Source: Nicotiana tabacum
Lineage: Eukaryota; Streptophyta; Magnoliopsida; Solanales; Solanaceae
Assembly: GCF_000715075.1 (NCBI RefSeq)
Contig: NC_134089.1
Location: 71,840,697 to 71,904,696 of the forward strand
DNA: 64,000 bases
Reading direction: 5' to 3'
The translations under genes and the position numbers were made by a program. Under the pieces are notes generated by a model, which had not been told where the DNA came from, searched no databases, and worked only from the letters and a program-made list of their open reading frames with translations. Positions 23,136 through 34,209 of this stretch are shown piece after piece. Positions within the stretch are counted from its first letter, which is position 1. Every line of letters starts with the position of its first letter.

Positions 23136-24324
23136 ATTAATTATAATTATGCAATCTAAACCACACAAAAATATATTCTTAAAACGTAAGAGTTGAAACG
23201 AGTTTACCGGATTGCCGAACAACTTCTTGAAAATTCAAAATCGTTGAACACTTGAAAACTTCAATTCAACAACTTCACAATTTTTCACGAAATTTCAACA
23301 ATAGATTAAGAAATTGTAGTAGAGAGATTGAGAGAGATTGAGAGATATTGATGAATTGGTGAATAAAAATGAAAGAATGAGGGGGTATTTATAGTTGAGA
23401 AATGGGGAAAAGTGTAATTATATAAAGTTTGAGGTTAAAATAAAGTTTGGGGGCCAAATGGCCATTTTCTAAACTACCAAACGGTCAAAAAAAGCCTCAA
23501 ACAGCTACTTTTTAAATATGGCCGTTGGGCTGTTTTTTTTTAAAAAAAAAAAATATATTTAAATTATAGCCGTTAGGCCCGCCAGCCGGTCCCGGGCTAA
23601 ACGGTCCCGGGCTCGTGGGCTTACCAAACAAGACCAGCCCGCCACGGGCTTAAAGAGACCATCAGGACCGGCCCACCGGGACCGGGCCACCAGGCCCGTG
23701 AGGCCCGTTAAGACCGCGGGCCCGGTCCGGTCCGGTTCGGGACCGGCCCACAATGCAGCATTATCCAAATCACCCCCAATCTTCCTCAAGTTTTGTATAT
23801 TGACTCATCTATATGTTTTGCAATGAATTTCAACCATATACATTGAAATAGGTCCCTTTTTTCTTAGATTTTTGGAATCTTGTATTTTTTTGTATTTCAC
23901 ACCTTATTTGCTACCTCATCCATGAAATTTTCTTTCTGTCTTGCATCTAATGTTGTTGATGTGCTTAAAATATGGAAGGAGATCTTTGCGTATCATTCTT
24001 GGAGAAAAAAATCCTTATTTATTTGGGTTTTCAATTTTTATATGTGATTGGCTAGTTTTGATAAGTGTATGATGGCTAGAGGTTGGTAAGTTAGAACTTA
24101 TTTGTGACATTTCCGTAAGATTCCCTTTATTGAACATGCATATTTGGATTTAATACAGCAACTTCACAGATCCATTCAAGAAATATTTTTCTCCCAAGTT
24201 AGATATATAAACTATTGTATATCAGTCAATTTTGTATAATTATTTTCTTGTAAAATATACTTCTGTCATTAAACGTTTAATTGATGTTTTAACTTATTTT
24301 TCTAAAATTATTTATTCATTAACT

Positions 24325-24360
24325 TAGGGAAGATGCGCAAAGCGCGTATCCTAAGACTAG
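24325..24360 (+). mobile_element. Helitron-like 3' terminus
   Basis: Hairpin stem gcgc/gcgc around aaa, then about nine bases, then CTAG directly before T. Same arrangement as at 7535-7568. Confidence 0.5.
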
Positions 24361-24398
24361 TGATTAAAAAATAGAACAATCGAGTAAATAGCGGCTAA

Positions 24399-25107
24399 GA
24401 GCCCGTTTGGCCAAGCTACCAAAAACTACTTATTTTGAAAAGTATTTTTATTCAAAATTGTTTTTTGCAAAACAGAATTTTTGTGTTTGGCTAATTAATA
24501 GTGATTTTGCAAGCTCAACGTGTTTGACCAATATTTTCGAAAAGTACTTTTAAGTATAAAATTACGAAATGAACAATAAAGGTTCAGTTTGCAATTAGTA
24601 TTATTTAAAAAAGATAAATATTTATTATAAAGAATTCACTTTAAATATAAAACGTAAAGTAAAAATATAAATTAAAAATTCTGATCAATATAAAATATAA
24701 TTATTTCAAAGCAACAACAATGAGTATTTGGTATTACTTATTATTTATGTGATAATTTGAATAATCAAATATATCATTCAATATAAATTTAAAATCTACT
24801 CTTAGGGATAGGTGAAAAAGAATAAAAATATGATTAAAATATAAAGGAAAAAAAGGTATAGTAAAAAAAAGGAAAAGGAAAAAAGAATATTAAATTAATA
24901 AGGGATAATTTGAAAAATATAAATTTATTGTAAGGTTATTTTTGTCTTGAATAAATTAATTTTCTACTTCTGCTTCTGCATCTATTTCTTCGAAGAAGCT
25001 AGAATTTGTAGCTTCTCTCCAAAAGCAGAAAAATTGTATATGAGGGGCTTTTGACAACAACAACAAAAAATACTTTTGGCTTTCCAGAAACTTGGTCAAA
25101 CAGGCTC
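24399..25107. mobile_element. PIF/Harbinger-type MITE, copy 2
   Basis: Element of 709 bp flanked by TAA (24396-24398 and 25108-25110). Its terminal inverted repeats are gagcccgtttggccaagct on the left and gagcctgtttgaccaagtt when the right end is reverse-complemented. No coding capacity. The right part (attaattttctacttctg, then gaagctagaatttgtagc) matches the copy at 8631-9740. Its right duplication lies only three bases from the target duplication of the MULE-like element that follows. Confidence 0.75.
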
Positions 25108-25122
25108 TAAGTGCAATACTTA

Positions 25123-26092
25123 AGGGGCTTTTGCATCTATACCCGATTTTGGGGTCACAATTGAACTTATACCCACTTTGTAAAAAAAATTGCAAGTCTG
25201 CTTACTTTACGATCAACTTCAAACTTATCGGGTCTGAAGTTAAAAAAAATTAGTCTGAGTGAAAAATTGCACTTCAGATGACTTAATGTCAAAAGGTCTA
25301 AAGTGCAACAAACATTTTCCTACACTTAAGGCTAATAAATCTGAAGTAAAAAATTGCACTTCAAATGCACTTAAGGCCAAATAGGTCTGAAGTGTAACCA
25401 ATGGTTTCATGCACTTAAGGCCAATAAGTCTGAAGTGAAAAATTGCACATTAGATGCATTTAAGGCCCAAAGATTTGAAGTGCAACAAACGTTTCCTATA
25501 CTTAAGGTCAATAAGTCTGAAGTGAAAAATTGCACTTCAGATGCACTTAAGGCCAAACAGATCTGAAATGTAACCAATGGTTTCATGCACGCAAGGTCAA
25601 TAAGTCTGAAGTGAAAAATTGCACCTCAGATGCACAAAAGTCTGAAGTGCAACAAATGTTTTCCTACACTTAAGGCCAATAAGTCTGAAGTGAAAAATTG
25701 CACTTCAAATGCACTTAATGTCAAAGGTCTGAAGTGCAACCAATGTTTTCATGCACTTAAGACCAAATAGGCCTGAAGTGCAAATTACCCAGAAACACAA
25801 ATTTGCTCTTCGAATTTTAACAATCCAGTATACGATTTAATCAAATTTGAAACATAACCTCCAAATATCATCAAGAACAAACCCCAATATCCAATTTGTC
25901 AAAACAACAATAAATCTAACAAACCCATTTTGCAATTAAGAAAAAAAAACTAAACAATAGTAAAAAATAAAGCGCCACAACAACTAACACTGTAAAATAT
26001 CATAAACTACCTTAAAATATGTTCACAAACACCATATAAAAGTGGGTACAGGTTAAATGAGGACGACCAAAGAGGGCGCCACTGCAATTTTA
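25123..26092. mobile_element. Non-autonomous MULE-like element with 9-bp TSD
   Basis: Element of 970 bp between perfect 9-bp direct repeats, caatactta (25114-25122 and 26093-26101); a 9-bp duplication is characteristic of Mutator-like elements. The ends form imperfect inverted repeats of about 60 bp: aggggcttttgcatctatacc...acttatacccacttt, against the reverse complement of the right end ...gcagtggcgccctctttgg...cctgtacccactttt. No transposase is encoded. Much of the interior is a tandem array. Confidence 0.8.
25250..25785. repeat. Hierarchical ~44/88-bp tandem array inside the MULE-like element
   Basis: Two related half-units of about 44 bp alternate: one carries gtctgaagtgaaaaattgc, the other gtctgaagtgcaaccaatgg or ...caacaaacg. 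Both end in cacttaaggccaa. Six copies of the first half-unit are spaced 87, 89, 87, 89 and 79 bp apart. Alternate second halves differ (cctacacttaag against catgcacttaag), giving a higher-order period near 176 bp. Confidence 0.85.
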
Positions 26093-26713
26093 CAATACTT
26101 AATCTGTCAATGAGTTGTATAAATATTGCCCAATCTACTTCAGTTTTCACAAAAATGCCAAAGTTCATCGCTCCGTTTCTCTATGCTTTTGCAAGTTCTG
26201 AATCTTATTTTCCCTAGGACTATTCAAGTAGCATGATTAACTCAAGTAACGAGACATTTTATAGCAACTGTCCCTGGTCGCTTTGCTGAACAAACGCCTG
26301 GATTTCATGTTTTTTATACTATCCTTAACAATAGAATTAGCAAGTCCCTTGGTGATCGACTCACTCAAAACATAAAAAATAAGGTCCTGCATGGAATTTG
26401 AGCACAACTTGCACAAATTGGAACAAAACAAGAGAAAGGAGAAAGGATGAAGGGGGAGTCTGCTGGGGAAAATAACTAAATTCCAATATAATATGGCACC
26501 TGAAATTGAGGTGACCTTTGCTTTTACAAACAAGGGAAATCAAGAATAAGGGGTAAAGAAAGTAACAAGCAAAAAGTGACTTGGACCAAATTCTGACTGG
26601 GGTATGAACACATTTAACTTACAGCACAAAGATAAAGCAGTACTCCCTTCCAATTTCTCTACAAAAAATGTCCTCAAAGAAGAGTAAAATGCCTGAATTT
26701 CTCATGTCTGAAC

Positions 26714-26824
26714 CTAAAAAATAAGTGCAGCACCACAATTTCTACAGATTTTCTCAATAACCCCAGCACTCCTCCAAGCTGCAAATCGGAGATGTGGAGT
26801 CGTCTCAGATTCATGTCTAACAAC
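26714..26824 (-). CDS. Isolated exon-like stretch, 36 codons plus stop, unassigned
   Basis: On the minus strand a good acceptor (ttccccgtttgcag) is followed exactly in frame by 36 codons and TAG. The peptide contains HESETTPHLRFAAWRSAG and then CRNCGAALIF. It has a CxxC pair and looks like real protein sequence, unlike its AT-rich surroundings. It would be a last exon. The upstream exons should lie between it and the coatomer gene (27.0-28.1 kb), where I recognise none. It may be a remnant of a displaced gene, an alternative last exon, or chance. I do not recognise the family. Confidence 0.3.
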   Translation of the reverse strand, partial: VVRHESETTPHLRFAAWRSAGVIEKICRNCGAALIF

Positions 26825-27507
26825 CTGCAAACGGGGAAAACTGATGAGTTGTACTCAAAGAAGCCATCCAGATAAAAAGACAAAAGCTGATCCGAAGCCT
26901 ATGATGGAGTTAGAAGATGAAGAAAAGAGGGAAACAAAAAGTTGCTTGTCACACATTCAAGTTGCTAAAGATGAAGGGGATGTCATAATGAAGTGGAGTC
27001 AACTTTACTTCAGGGTAACTCTACATGGGTCTCAAAGGTTTTGAAGGCTACTCTCAGAAGCTTGCCATGTTGATTGATGACTAATACTGATGGCTGTACC
27101 CAGAAATAAAGGATATATTCCAGGCATTCCAGGTTGAACAATTTAGAATGTCAAAAGGATGGGCAGAAGTTGAACTAGGAAACTCTTCTCTGGAAAATTG
27201 ACGCAGAGAACCCATTACAGCTAAGAGAGCAAGATGTCATGCACTTGTGCCTAGTGAAATGATCATGATACGCATGATCACCCACCAACTCCCAAAGTTT
27301 TCTACAAAAGATGACACGCATTCACAGGTAGTTTAGTAATTAATGCTTAAAACTATCGCTGATGCCACTGCATACATACGTACACACACATGCATAGACT
27401 TATTTATATGCATGTATATAATTATTTTACATATAATTAATCTGATATTCCGGTATTCTGGTGCCAGTGTGCTCGTCATTTTTTTTGAAAAAATTCAGTA
27501 AATAATA

Positions 27508-27757
27508 GTCCCACCCATACAAAATAACTGTAATTTTGGCCCAAGATAGGTGTCGCTTTAGAAAACCAAGAAGGCATTAATTGTTTTTCTTAAAATCTAC
27601 CTTACTCCAATAAATGATCTAAAAAGTCTGAGGAGACAGAGGTAATTAGCCAAATAACCCTTATGATTAATGCTGGGATAATTAGCCAAATAGCTATTAA
27701 ATGGTTTTCTTAATAGCATGCCAAAACCTTAAAACACTAATTTTGGACCAGAGGAAG
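27508..27757. mobile_element. Stowaway-like MITE
   Basis: Element of 250 bp between TA dinucleotides (27506-27507, 27758-27759). Its ends form an imperfect inverted repeat: gtcccacccatacaaaataac, against cttcctctggtccaaaattag for the reverse-complemented right end. The right end has the typical Stowaway core (ggtccaaaattag). Non-coding and fairly diverged. Confidence 0.55.
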
Positions 27758-28141
27758 TAATAAATTCTAGACAGATTTTACAAGATCTCCAATTCCTTGA
27801 ATAATTAACAATAATGTGATGTTTTCCAAGCCAACCTAACTTGTTCCACAGATTGTTAACCAATTACTTCGACTGATGGACTGAGACTGATACAATAAAC
27901 AATACTGATTACCCCAAAGTCCAGGCTGTCACATAAAATGGTGCCCCGGGAGTAATATCTAAAACACAATTCTAATGACTGTCTCTGTGTGTGTCCAGAA
28001 ACTGCAGAAAAGAAAAGCCACCTAAACTAATCATCCCCTGGAAACATACAAGGCAAAAACAATTAAGCTGTAGAATCTCTTTAAAGACAGGGAGTAGGAT
28101 ACCGGCGTTATCTACGGGAGACTAACATCAACTTGGCAAGA

Positions 28142-28346
28142 TCAACTGCCTCCCTTCTGCTTGAGTGTTATCTTGTCTCCCAAGCTAAGAGCAATTCCTT
28201 GTGTTTTGCTTCTTATGCGAATATAACCGCTGAGCTTACCATCTGATTGCTTTTCAATGCTCAGATTCACCAAAGCATCCTCCCCAAACGCACTTTTCGC
28301 ATACAGATTAGCAGCAAGGAACCCACATTCATCTTCCAAAGCAGAT
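28142..28346 (-). CDS. COPB: beta-COP coding exon 4 (residues 882-949 and stop)
   Basis: Follows acceptor aattccag. Its first base completes the codon from exon 3, then [20 protein letters not shown]... to KQKGGS and stop. It completes the appendage domain. Confidence 0.95.
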
Positions 28347-31300
28347 CTGGAATTATGTATGAAAGCAGATACATGAAAATTTTATACTGTCATCAGCAGC
28401 CATGCATCAAAAGAAACAAGACTCAAATGACTTAAGCAACGAACAAGTAACACGTAACTCCTTTTCTCTTGACAAATCAACAGGTAACTCAAAGGAATTT
28501 ATCAGTATATATTGACAGAATTACACATGCGCACACGTACATGTGCAGAGCGATATATATTTAATACTGCCTAACATATCCAGCGAGTGAAAAAACAAAA
28601 AATGACCTTAGTGATTGTGAACCTGAAACATCAATTTGACCATCTTCTTAATTTTGTGCAATTCAAGTACGTCCAACAAGAGCAAATGAAAAAATGTTAC
28701 AGAGAAGAAACTGATCTCGAGATGATAGAAAAAGAAACTACCTATTTCCCCTCAACTAGAAGTACTAGCGCAAATCCAATTTGGAAAAGACAAATTTGAT
28801 TCTCACGGATAATGAAGTTCCATATTTTCTGATAGTAAATACCTGAGTCTTATTCCAACAATTCGCAACATTGCCATAACGTTCAAAAATCTTGTCTGAA
28901 GAATTATATATATGACAGGAAACACCATACTCTAGAATCTAGATTGTATTAACATCGATAATAACAAAATCATAAATTATGGGGCAGAATGCTGGCCAAT
29001 CAAGAACTCCCATATCCAGAAGATGAACGTAGCTAAAATGAGGATGTTGTGATAGATGTGCGGCACACTAGGATGGATAAGAGTAGGAATGAAAATATTC
29101 GGGAGAAAATGGGTGTGGCCCCCATGGAAGATAAGATGCGAGAAGCGAAGCTTAGATGGTTCGGGCATGTGAGACGGAGAAGCCTAGATGCCTAGCGAGG
29201 GCCCCTGACAGGGTAGGTGAGGAATCACTCTGCATCTTTTTTTGGGCTACAACTAGGTGTGAATGGTTGGCGCTGCCAAGTAGGAGAAGAGGTAGATAGA
29301 GGGCGGCCTAAGAAGTATTGGGGGGGGGGGGGTGATCAGGCAGGATATGGAGCGACTTCAGCTTACCGAGGACATGGCCCTTGATAGGAGGATATGAAAG
29401 TCGAAGATTAGGGTAGAAGGGTAATAGGCCGTAGTGTGTTTTTCCAATCCGTTCCGGGTTTATTAGGGCTAGCTTGCTAGCACCTTGTTATTGATTATCA
29501 AAGTGCTAGTGTTAGGGTTATTTTTAGTACTATCTGCCGCTTCGATTTTCTAGTACCTTGTCGTTGTTACTACTTGTTGCTATTACTATTGCTATTGCTA
29601 TTGCTTTCTTCTATCTGTTTTTCCGGTTCATTCATTGTTGGTATCATTTTCCTGGCCTTGTTGATATTTACTTGTTTCTATTCTTCCTCTTGAGCCGAGG
29701 GTCTTTCGGATACAACCTCTCTACCTCCTCAGGGTAGGAGTAAGGTCTGCGTACATATTACTCTCCCAAGACCCCACTTGTGGGATTTCACTGAGTTGTT
29801 GTAGAGGAAACACCATACTCTAGAATCCAGATTGTATTAATATCAATAATAACAAAATCATAAATCAGAAAATGCAAATAAAATAATCAAGCATCAACTT
29901 CCATAATTAATTCAGTGTGACCAGAGAACTTACGGTGCAGTCAGGCACTTCATGTTGGTTGATTTGATAATATGGTCAAGAAATTCTTTTTCATCCTGAA
30001 TTACAGTGTTGACAGCAACCTGCAATGTACAATATTAGCTGAGGCGCTCGTGGTTTTAATCAGACCACTTCACCCTGGGGTATTCATCAGGTGCATATAA
30101 TTAAATATAATTCATGTAATAATTTCCTTTAAAAATTTTGGTAAACCCAGTCATTACACACATTTTGAAGTAACCCAAAAAGAAACCAGGAATCACAGGA
30201 CTTAATTCATCAAAATGAAAGAGAACGAGTTTGTCTCTATTTCTATAACTCAACAGATTATTTATGATATCAAAAGGTTTAGAAAGTTAGAAGCAGCAAC
30301 AAAAAAAAAAATAACAATCAAATGATTGTTAAACAATCAAAGAACAGCATTCTACCTTGTTTTCCCACTCGAATTCAGCCCACATAGTTCTAAAAGCAGC
30401 ATCACTACACATGGCAGGAGATATGTAATCCATGATGTCAATGTGGATATCATTGAGCACGACAACAGTCCGCTCAAGCACATTTGAAGTCTCATAGACA
30501 ATGTTACCAAAAATTACTCCAGTCTCAGTAGAAGACACCTTGATATTAGCTTTTATCTGCTTGCTTGACTCAGGAGCTAGAGTATAATTCTGCGGACGCT
30601 CAACGAGCTTAAGATCACCCATTGTTGCCAATTCCAAACATAAATTCTGAAGTGTCTCTTTGGTTCGGTTTATAACAGTGACATCCAGGACAATATCATA
30701 ATGATGAACTGTCACAAATGCTTCAGCGTAAACAGGATCACTAAATCCCGTGAGCTGCAGAACCCGGTTTAGCTTATTAGCATCATTTTCGTCCTTGACA
30801 AATTCTCCAGTGGCATGCTTCAAATCATCCTGGACAGCATCTTCCAACTCCAGCTGGCTCATGCCCTGGAGTACATATATTTAGTTAGGACATGGAGAAA
30901 CAACTATTGCATTGATTCTGAGCACCAAGAAGGGGAAAAATTGAACTATCTAGACAACCCTTGCATGTTTTAGAAACTACTGCACAAAATTAGTGTTTTA
31001 AGGAGAATGTTGAAGACAACAGTGGAAGGAAATGGCGTGTGGTTTACACATGACCTTATTATCAGCCTTTTTGAGGCGTGAAGTCCACTCTCATTCATTC
31101 ATCATTTTTGGAGAAAGAAGCCCAAAAATTGGCACACAAAAGCACCCCAAACCTCTAATATGCATACAAATTTAAGACTTCTTAATATAGTAATAACAGC
31201 TATTTGTCTATACAACCATATTTATGACATTCATTTTCTATTCTATTTGTTATAAAGGAATGAAATTATAACTTAAAGGAAAAGTAGTTAATTTTCTAAA

Positions 31301-34209
31301 TTAGATATTAGAAACTTGAGAAACAGCAAAAAAAACCCGGTTCTTTGTAAAACTTTTCTCTATATAATGGTATCACAATTAGCTAGAAAGGAAAAAATGA
31401 TATGGTATCAATTGCTAATGAGATCTTACATAAGTATTTAAAGTGAAATTTAGTCAATTAACATAAACTAAAACATAGAACTCAAAAGTTAGATTTAACG
31501 TGAATGCTCAAATTTTCTTACTTTCTACAGATAGGTAATGTGCAAGGCAAGTTACGTTATTCTACAAAAAGTAACGGCACTTATAGAATGTCCAGGTTTT
31601 GCACCATGTTTTTTAAGTTATGATATAATGTTCACAATTCCAAAAAGAAAAAGGTACAGAAAAAACACAAAACCCTTGCAAATCAGTTACAGGTTGCAAT
31701 TTGAACTATTGTAAAATTGAAATATCACATTAAGACACATCCCACCTAAGCAACAAAGCATCAAACAAAATAACTTTGCAATTATTTTCACTCATGATTA
31801 GGACCAAAAAATTTACAGTCCCAACACCAACATAATGAATTCTTCTAGATAAGGTATGCTATTTTCTTCAAATTTACCCTAGTTTTGATTCTGATTTCGG
31901 GAATCAAATTGTATCTTGTCTCGAATTTTTCCATCCATCGTGGTCAAAGTACCCAAAATTGTTTGACCAGATCCGATACGGATCCCATACCCACACCCAT
32001 ACTAGTGTCGTGTCGACACGGCACACGGGTGCGGCACCTAAACTACCATGTTGAAGCAACTTAGATTATTGATAACTAACATTTTCAATAAGCACGGAAC
32101 TAGAAAAGAGAATCTCCTGAGACCTCCAACCACAAAATGTTTCAGGTAGAAGTGTCTTACCCTCCTACTCTTCAAATGGTAGAAATCAATGAGGTCATCT
32201 GGCTGGGAGAAAGAAGTTTGTGCCTTTGCTTTGATCTCCACTGACTCTCTTAGCTGTTTATCAGAAAGCATTTTAACAAAACTCTCTCGGCAAGAGCTCA
32301 ACCAGATCTGCCTAACCTCGTCACCAGTATTACAGAGCAATCTTATGCAAAGAACTATTCTGTCATAAGAATCATTGTCAATTGGGTGAGGAAGAACTGA
32401 AGACTGCCCTAGCTGTAGCATTGAGACCATGATCAGTAATGCATTTGCCGTTGCTTTGTTCACTTCAATTTTTGATGGTTGAACTTCTTCCAGCCTCAAA
32501 ATGAGCTTAGTCAGTGTACAAGCAACAACTGCTCCCAGGAAGAAATCACCAGTGAGAAGAAGGGATCTCAGGTTTCCAGTGGTTAAAGATCCTTGAACAA
32601 CTGTTGCAGGAGAGAAAACAGTTTCAGAGGCAGCACTTTGAGTAGCATATGTTCCATCAGCAAGGATAGCTGGTCTTCTAGACGACACAGTAGTAATGGA
32701 GTTCGCTTGCGGAGTCTTTTTTGAAGAATCAGTAGCTTCACTTTCCTCAGAAACTGAGTAAAATGGTAGGTCTCCAAGACACTGCTTGATAGTTGCAATG
32801 CCACTCTCAACTTCAGAGAGAGATAGACAATACTCTCCAATGATCCAAAGGGCACAGGAACAAACTCGTGCTGCTCGAATTTGGTAGAAAGTGTCTAGTA
32901 GCCTTGTCACAATGGAAACCCTTAATTTTGGGTTTGTTTCGATAATCTCCCGGACAAACACAACCACATCAATTGCAGAAGCAACATTGTTATCTCCCAA
33001 GAAGTCCATCAAAAGATGGACTACAGTGCTTGCCACTTCCGGAAACTTTATGGCACATGAATGAATGGCTTGGATGAGCATTTGGCGGTACTCGCCATTC
33101 TTCTCAAGCTCACCGCTTTGAGTTTTCACAACTTCTTTCTTCAGTGTGAGAACAACCTCATTGATATTCCTGGGAGTGATCAATTCAAGAACAATGTCGA
33201 GTGTTTTTCTTCTGATGTCAAGGTTCGGGCTGGAAAGTACTCTAAGGACATCCATTATCATATCAACCATGATATCTTTATGGGAAGATTTCAATTCATT
33301 CAGTCGATCGAGCACAATAAGCTTAACGTTGTTGTCACTCTGAGATTGAAGAAGTTGACAGTAGGTGTTGGCTGCAGCTCTTATAGCAGTTGGAGCAGAA
33401 GACAAGGAAACAAGAGTCCCAGCACATTCATAGGTAACAGCAGCAGAAGGGGCAGTCAGTAATGATATAATAATCTTGATATACCTCCCTTTCTCCGCTT
33501 TGTTTGTCCTGCAAACTTTTCGAATCAAATCCAATACAACCATCTGAAGTAACTCGCCCCAATCAGAGACTCTATCAACGTGAGTCAAGAGGTAATTGAT
33601 AGCACGCTCCTGAGCACATTGGAAGAGCATCAGAAATGCATTCCTCTTAGCCGGTTGATCCTGCTCAGTGGTCAGAACATTCTCGATCTTTTCTGGTGCG
33701 TCTACCAGGAGCTGCTCACCCTGTGGGAGCTTGTAAATAGACATCACAGCAAGAATTGCATTCCTCCGCACAAATGGATGACGATGCTCTAAGTTGCTCA
33801 TAATAGATGGAATTAGAGGTTCAATTATATCAACCTCATTCAGCCTGCAAAGAAATCTCAAAGTAACTCCACGAAGGTACTCATTTGGATGCTGCAAATT
33901 ATTCCTCAAGTTCTGGCAGATTAGGATCATCTCAGGCAGCACACGCCCCTTAGAATCCGTCTTCTCAATAATCTCCAAATACAAAAGCAACAGTTTTTGA
34001 ATTGTGTGATCCTCAGAAGGCAAGACATATCTAATAATAGTAATAAAGAGCTGAGGTAGGGATTCTCCATTTAATAAAAGCATTACAGCTTTCTTCATAG
34101 CATCAATCTTGGCGGGGACATCATTTCCTTCAAGTGCTTCTTTGATCTCATTGGCAAGAGCTGGTGTACCCTTGTCAAAATGTATCAGCAGAGAGCAGGA
34201 CTTCTCCAT
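28142..34209 (-). CDS. COPB: Coatomer subunit beta (beta-COP), four coding exons
   Basis: Core subunit of the COPI coat, which forms vesicles at the Golgi for retrograde transport to the ER and within the Golgi; it acts on the cytosolic face with the other coatomer subunits and ARF1. Coding exons are 34209-32161, 30865-30356, 30019-29934 and 28346-28142. Introns are GT-AG with donors gtaaga, gtagaa and gtaagt. Joined, they give 949 residues, the length usual for plant beta-COP. Residues ~15-540 are the adaptin-like HEAT-repeat trunk (start [14 protein letters not shown]). A Ser/Thr-rich linker follows, then the beta C-terminal domain (~670-810) and the appendage domain to the end (ITLKQKGGS). 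The frame is open throughout and nothing looks broken. The start is the first ATG after a leader intron. Plants often have two near-identical copies; only one is here. Confidence 0.97.
28917..28977. repeat. 61-bp direct repeat, left copy (LINE target duplication)
   Basis: Begins aggaaacaccatactctaga and ends aaatcataaat. Matches the right copy at 58 of 61 positions. Confidence 0.9.
28978..29804 (+). mobile_element. 5'-truncated RTE LINE in the last beta-COP intron
   Basis: Antisense to the host gene. The left end falls in the last part of ORF2 (text equivalent to AECW...MRML then RWFGH in related frames). A run of about ten G near 29322, a 3' region like that of the LINE at 16-19 kb, and the tail ctgagttgttgta follow. 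It has stops and shifts throughout and is inactive. It lies well inside the intron, clear of splice sites (donor at 29933, acceptor at 28347). Confidence 0.85.
29805..29865. repeat. 61-bp direct repeat, right copy
   Basis: Second copy, immediately after the LINE tail. Three substitutions from the left copy (tctag/tccag, aacat/aatat, tcgat/tcaat). Confidence 0.9.
29934..30019 (-). CDS. COPB: beta-COP coding exon 3 (residues 854-882)
   Basis: Small exon of 86 nt between acceptor tacattgcag and donor gtaagt. It encodes [19 protein letters not shown]... and ends two bases into a proline codon completed by exon 4. It has no ATG and is too short to be found as an open frame. Confidence 0.93.
30356..30865 (-). 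CDS. COPB: beta-COP coding exon 2 (residues 684-853)
   Basis: Starts [16 protein letters not shown] after acceptor atgtactccag and ends ...[10 protein letters not shown] at donor gtagaa. Length 510 nt, phase 0 at both ends. Encodes most of the beta C-terminal domain ([20 protein letters not shown]). Confidence 0.95.
30866..32160 (-). other. beta-COP intron 1 of the coding region
   Basis: AT-rich GT-AG intron with no coding content or recognisable transposon. Confidence 0.85.
32161..34209 (-). CDS. COPB: beta-COP coding exon 1 (residues 1-683)
   Basis: Holds the whole HEAT-repeat trunk and linker in a single 2,049-nt exon. It ends after [12 protein letters not shown] at donor gtaaga. Reading on into the intron gives 40 extra residues before a stop; these are not coding. 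Confidence 0.95.

Larger units (their letters stand above)
19517..23763 (-). mobile_element. hAT transposon, complete ends, 8-bp TSD
   Basis: DNA transposon of 4,247 bp. A perfect 8-bp duplication, TCCAAATC, lies on both sides (19509-19516 and 23764-23771). Terminal inverted repeats are tagtgttgtattctgggcc on the left and taatgctgcattgtgggcc when the right end is reverse-complemented. They continue into long GC-rich subterminal repeats of gggcccgggc-type words (about 19530-19700 and 23575-23750). The coding region is on the minus strand. An 8-bp duplication and a BED-finger transposase define the hAT superfamily. An intact target duplication together with several frameshifts suggests insertion while active, or trans-mobilisation, then decay. 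Confidence 0.92.
15588..24360 (+). mobile_element. Candidate Helitron carrying a LINE and a hAT element
   Basis: The right end is good: a GC hairpin (gcgcaaagcgc, from about 24335), then taagaCTAG followed by T, the Helitron 3' signature, nearly identical to that at 7568. The proposed left end, ctatactattgaaaat, resembles known Helitron starts, but the expected TC is not intact. The body is AT-rich (15588-16058, 19417-19508, 23772-24330), with a LINE and a hAT element inserted. No Rep/helicase is encoded, so it would be non-autonomous. The 3' terminus is the firm part; the extent is inferred. Confidence 0.3.
26102..28141. other. Region downstream of the coatomer gene, mostly non-coding
   Basis: Includes the probable 3' untranslated region of the coatomer gene (just below 28142), a Stowaway MITE and one exon-like stretch. 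The open frame at 26844-27044 (plus) has basic and acidic low-complexity content and no support. I saw no other gene. Confidence 0.4.

Noticed and set aside
26844..27044. 66-residue plus-strand frame, Lys/Glu-rich
   Set aside because: Low complexity, no splice sites or homologue recognised.
32038..32160. Carboxy-terminal extension of the first beta-COP exon
   Set aside because: It is intron read-through after donor gtaaga; the protein continues in the exon starting at 30865.
33061..34000. Plus-strand open frames of 65-133 residues
   Set aside because: Antisense shadows of the first beta-COP exon.
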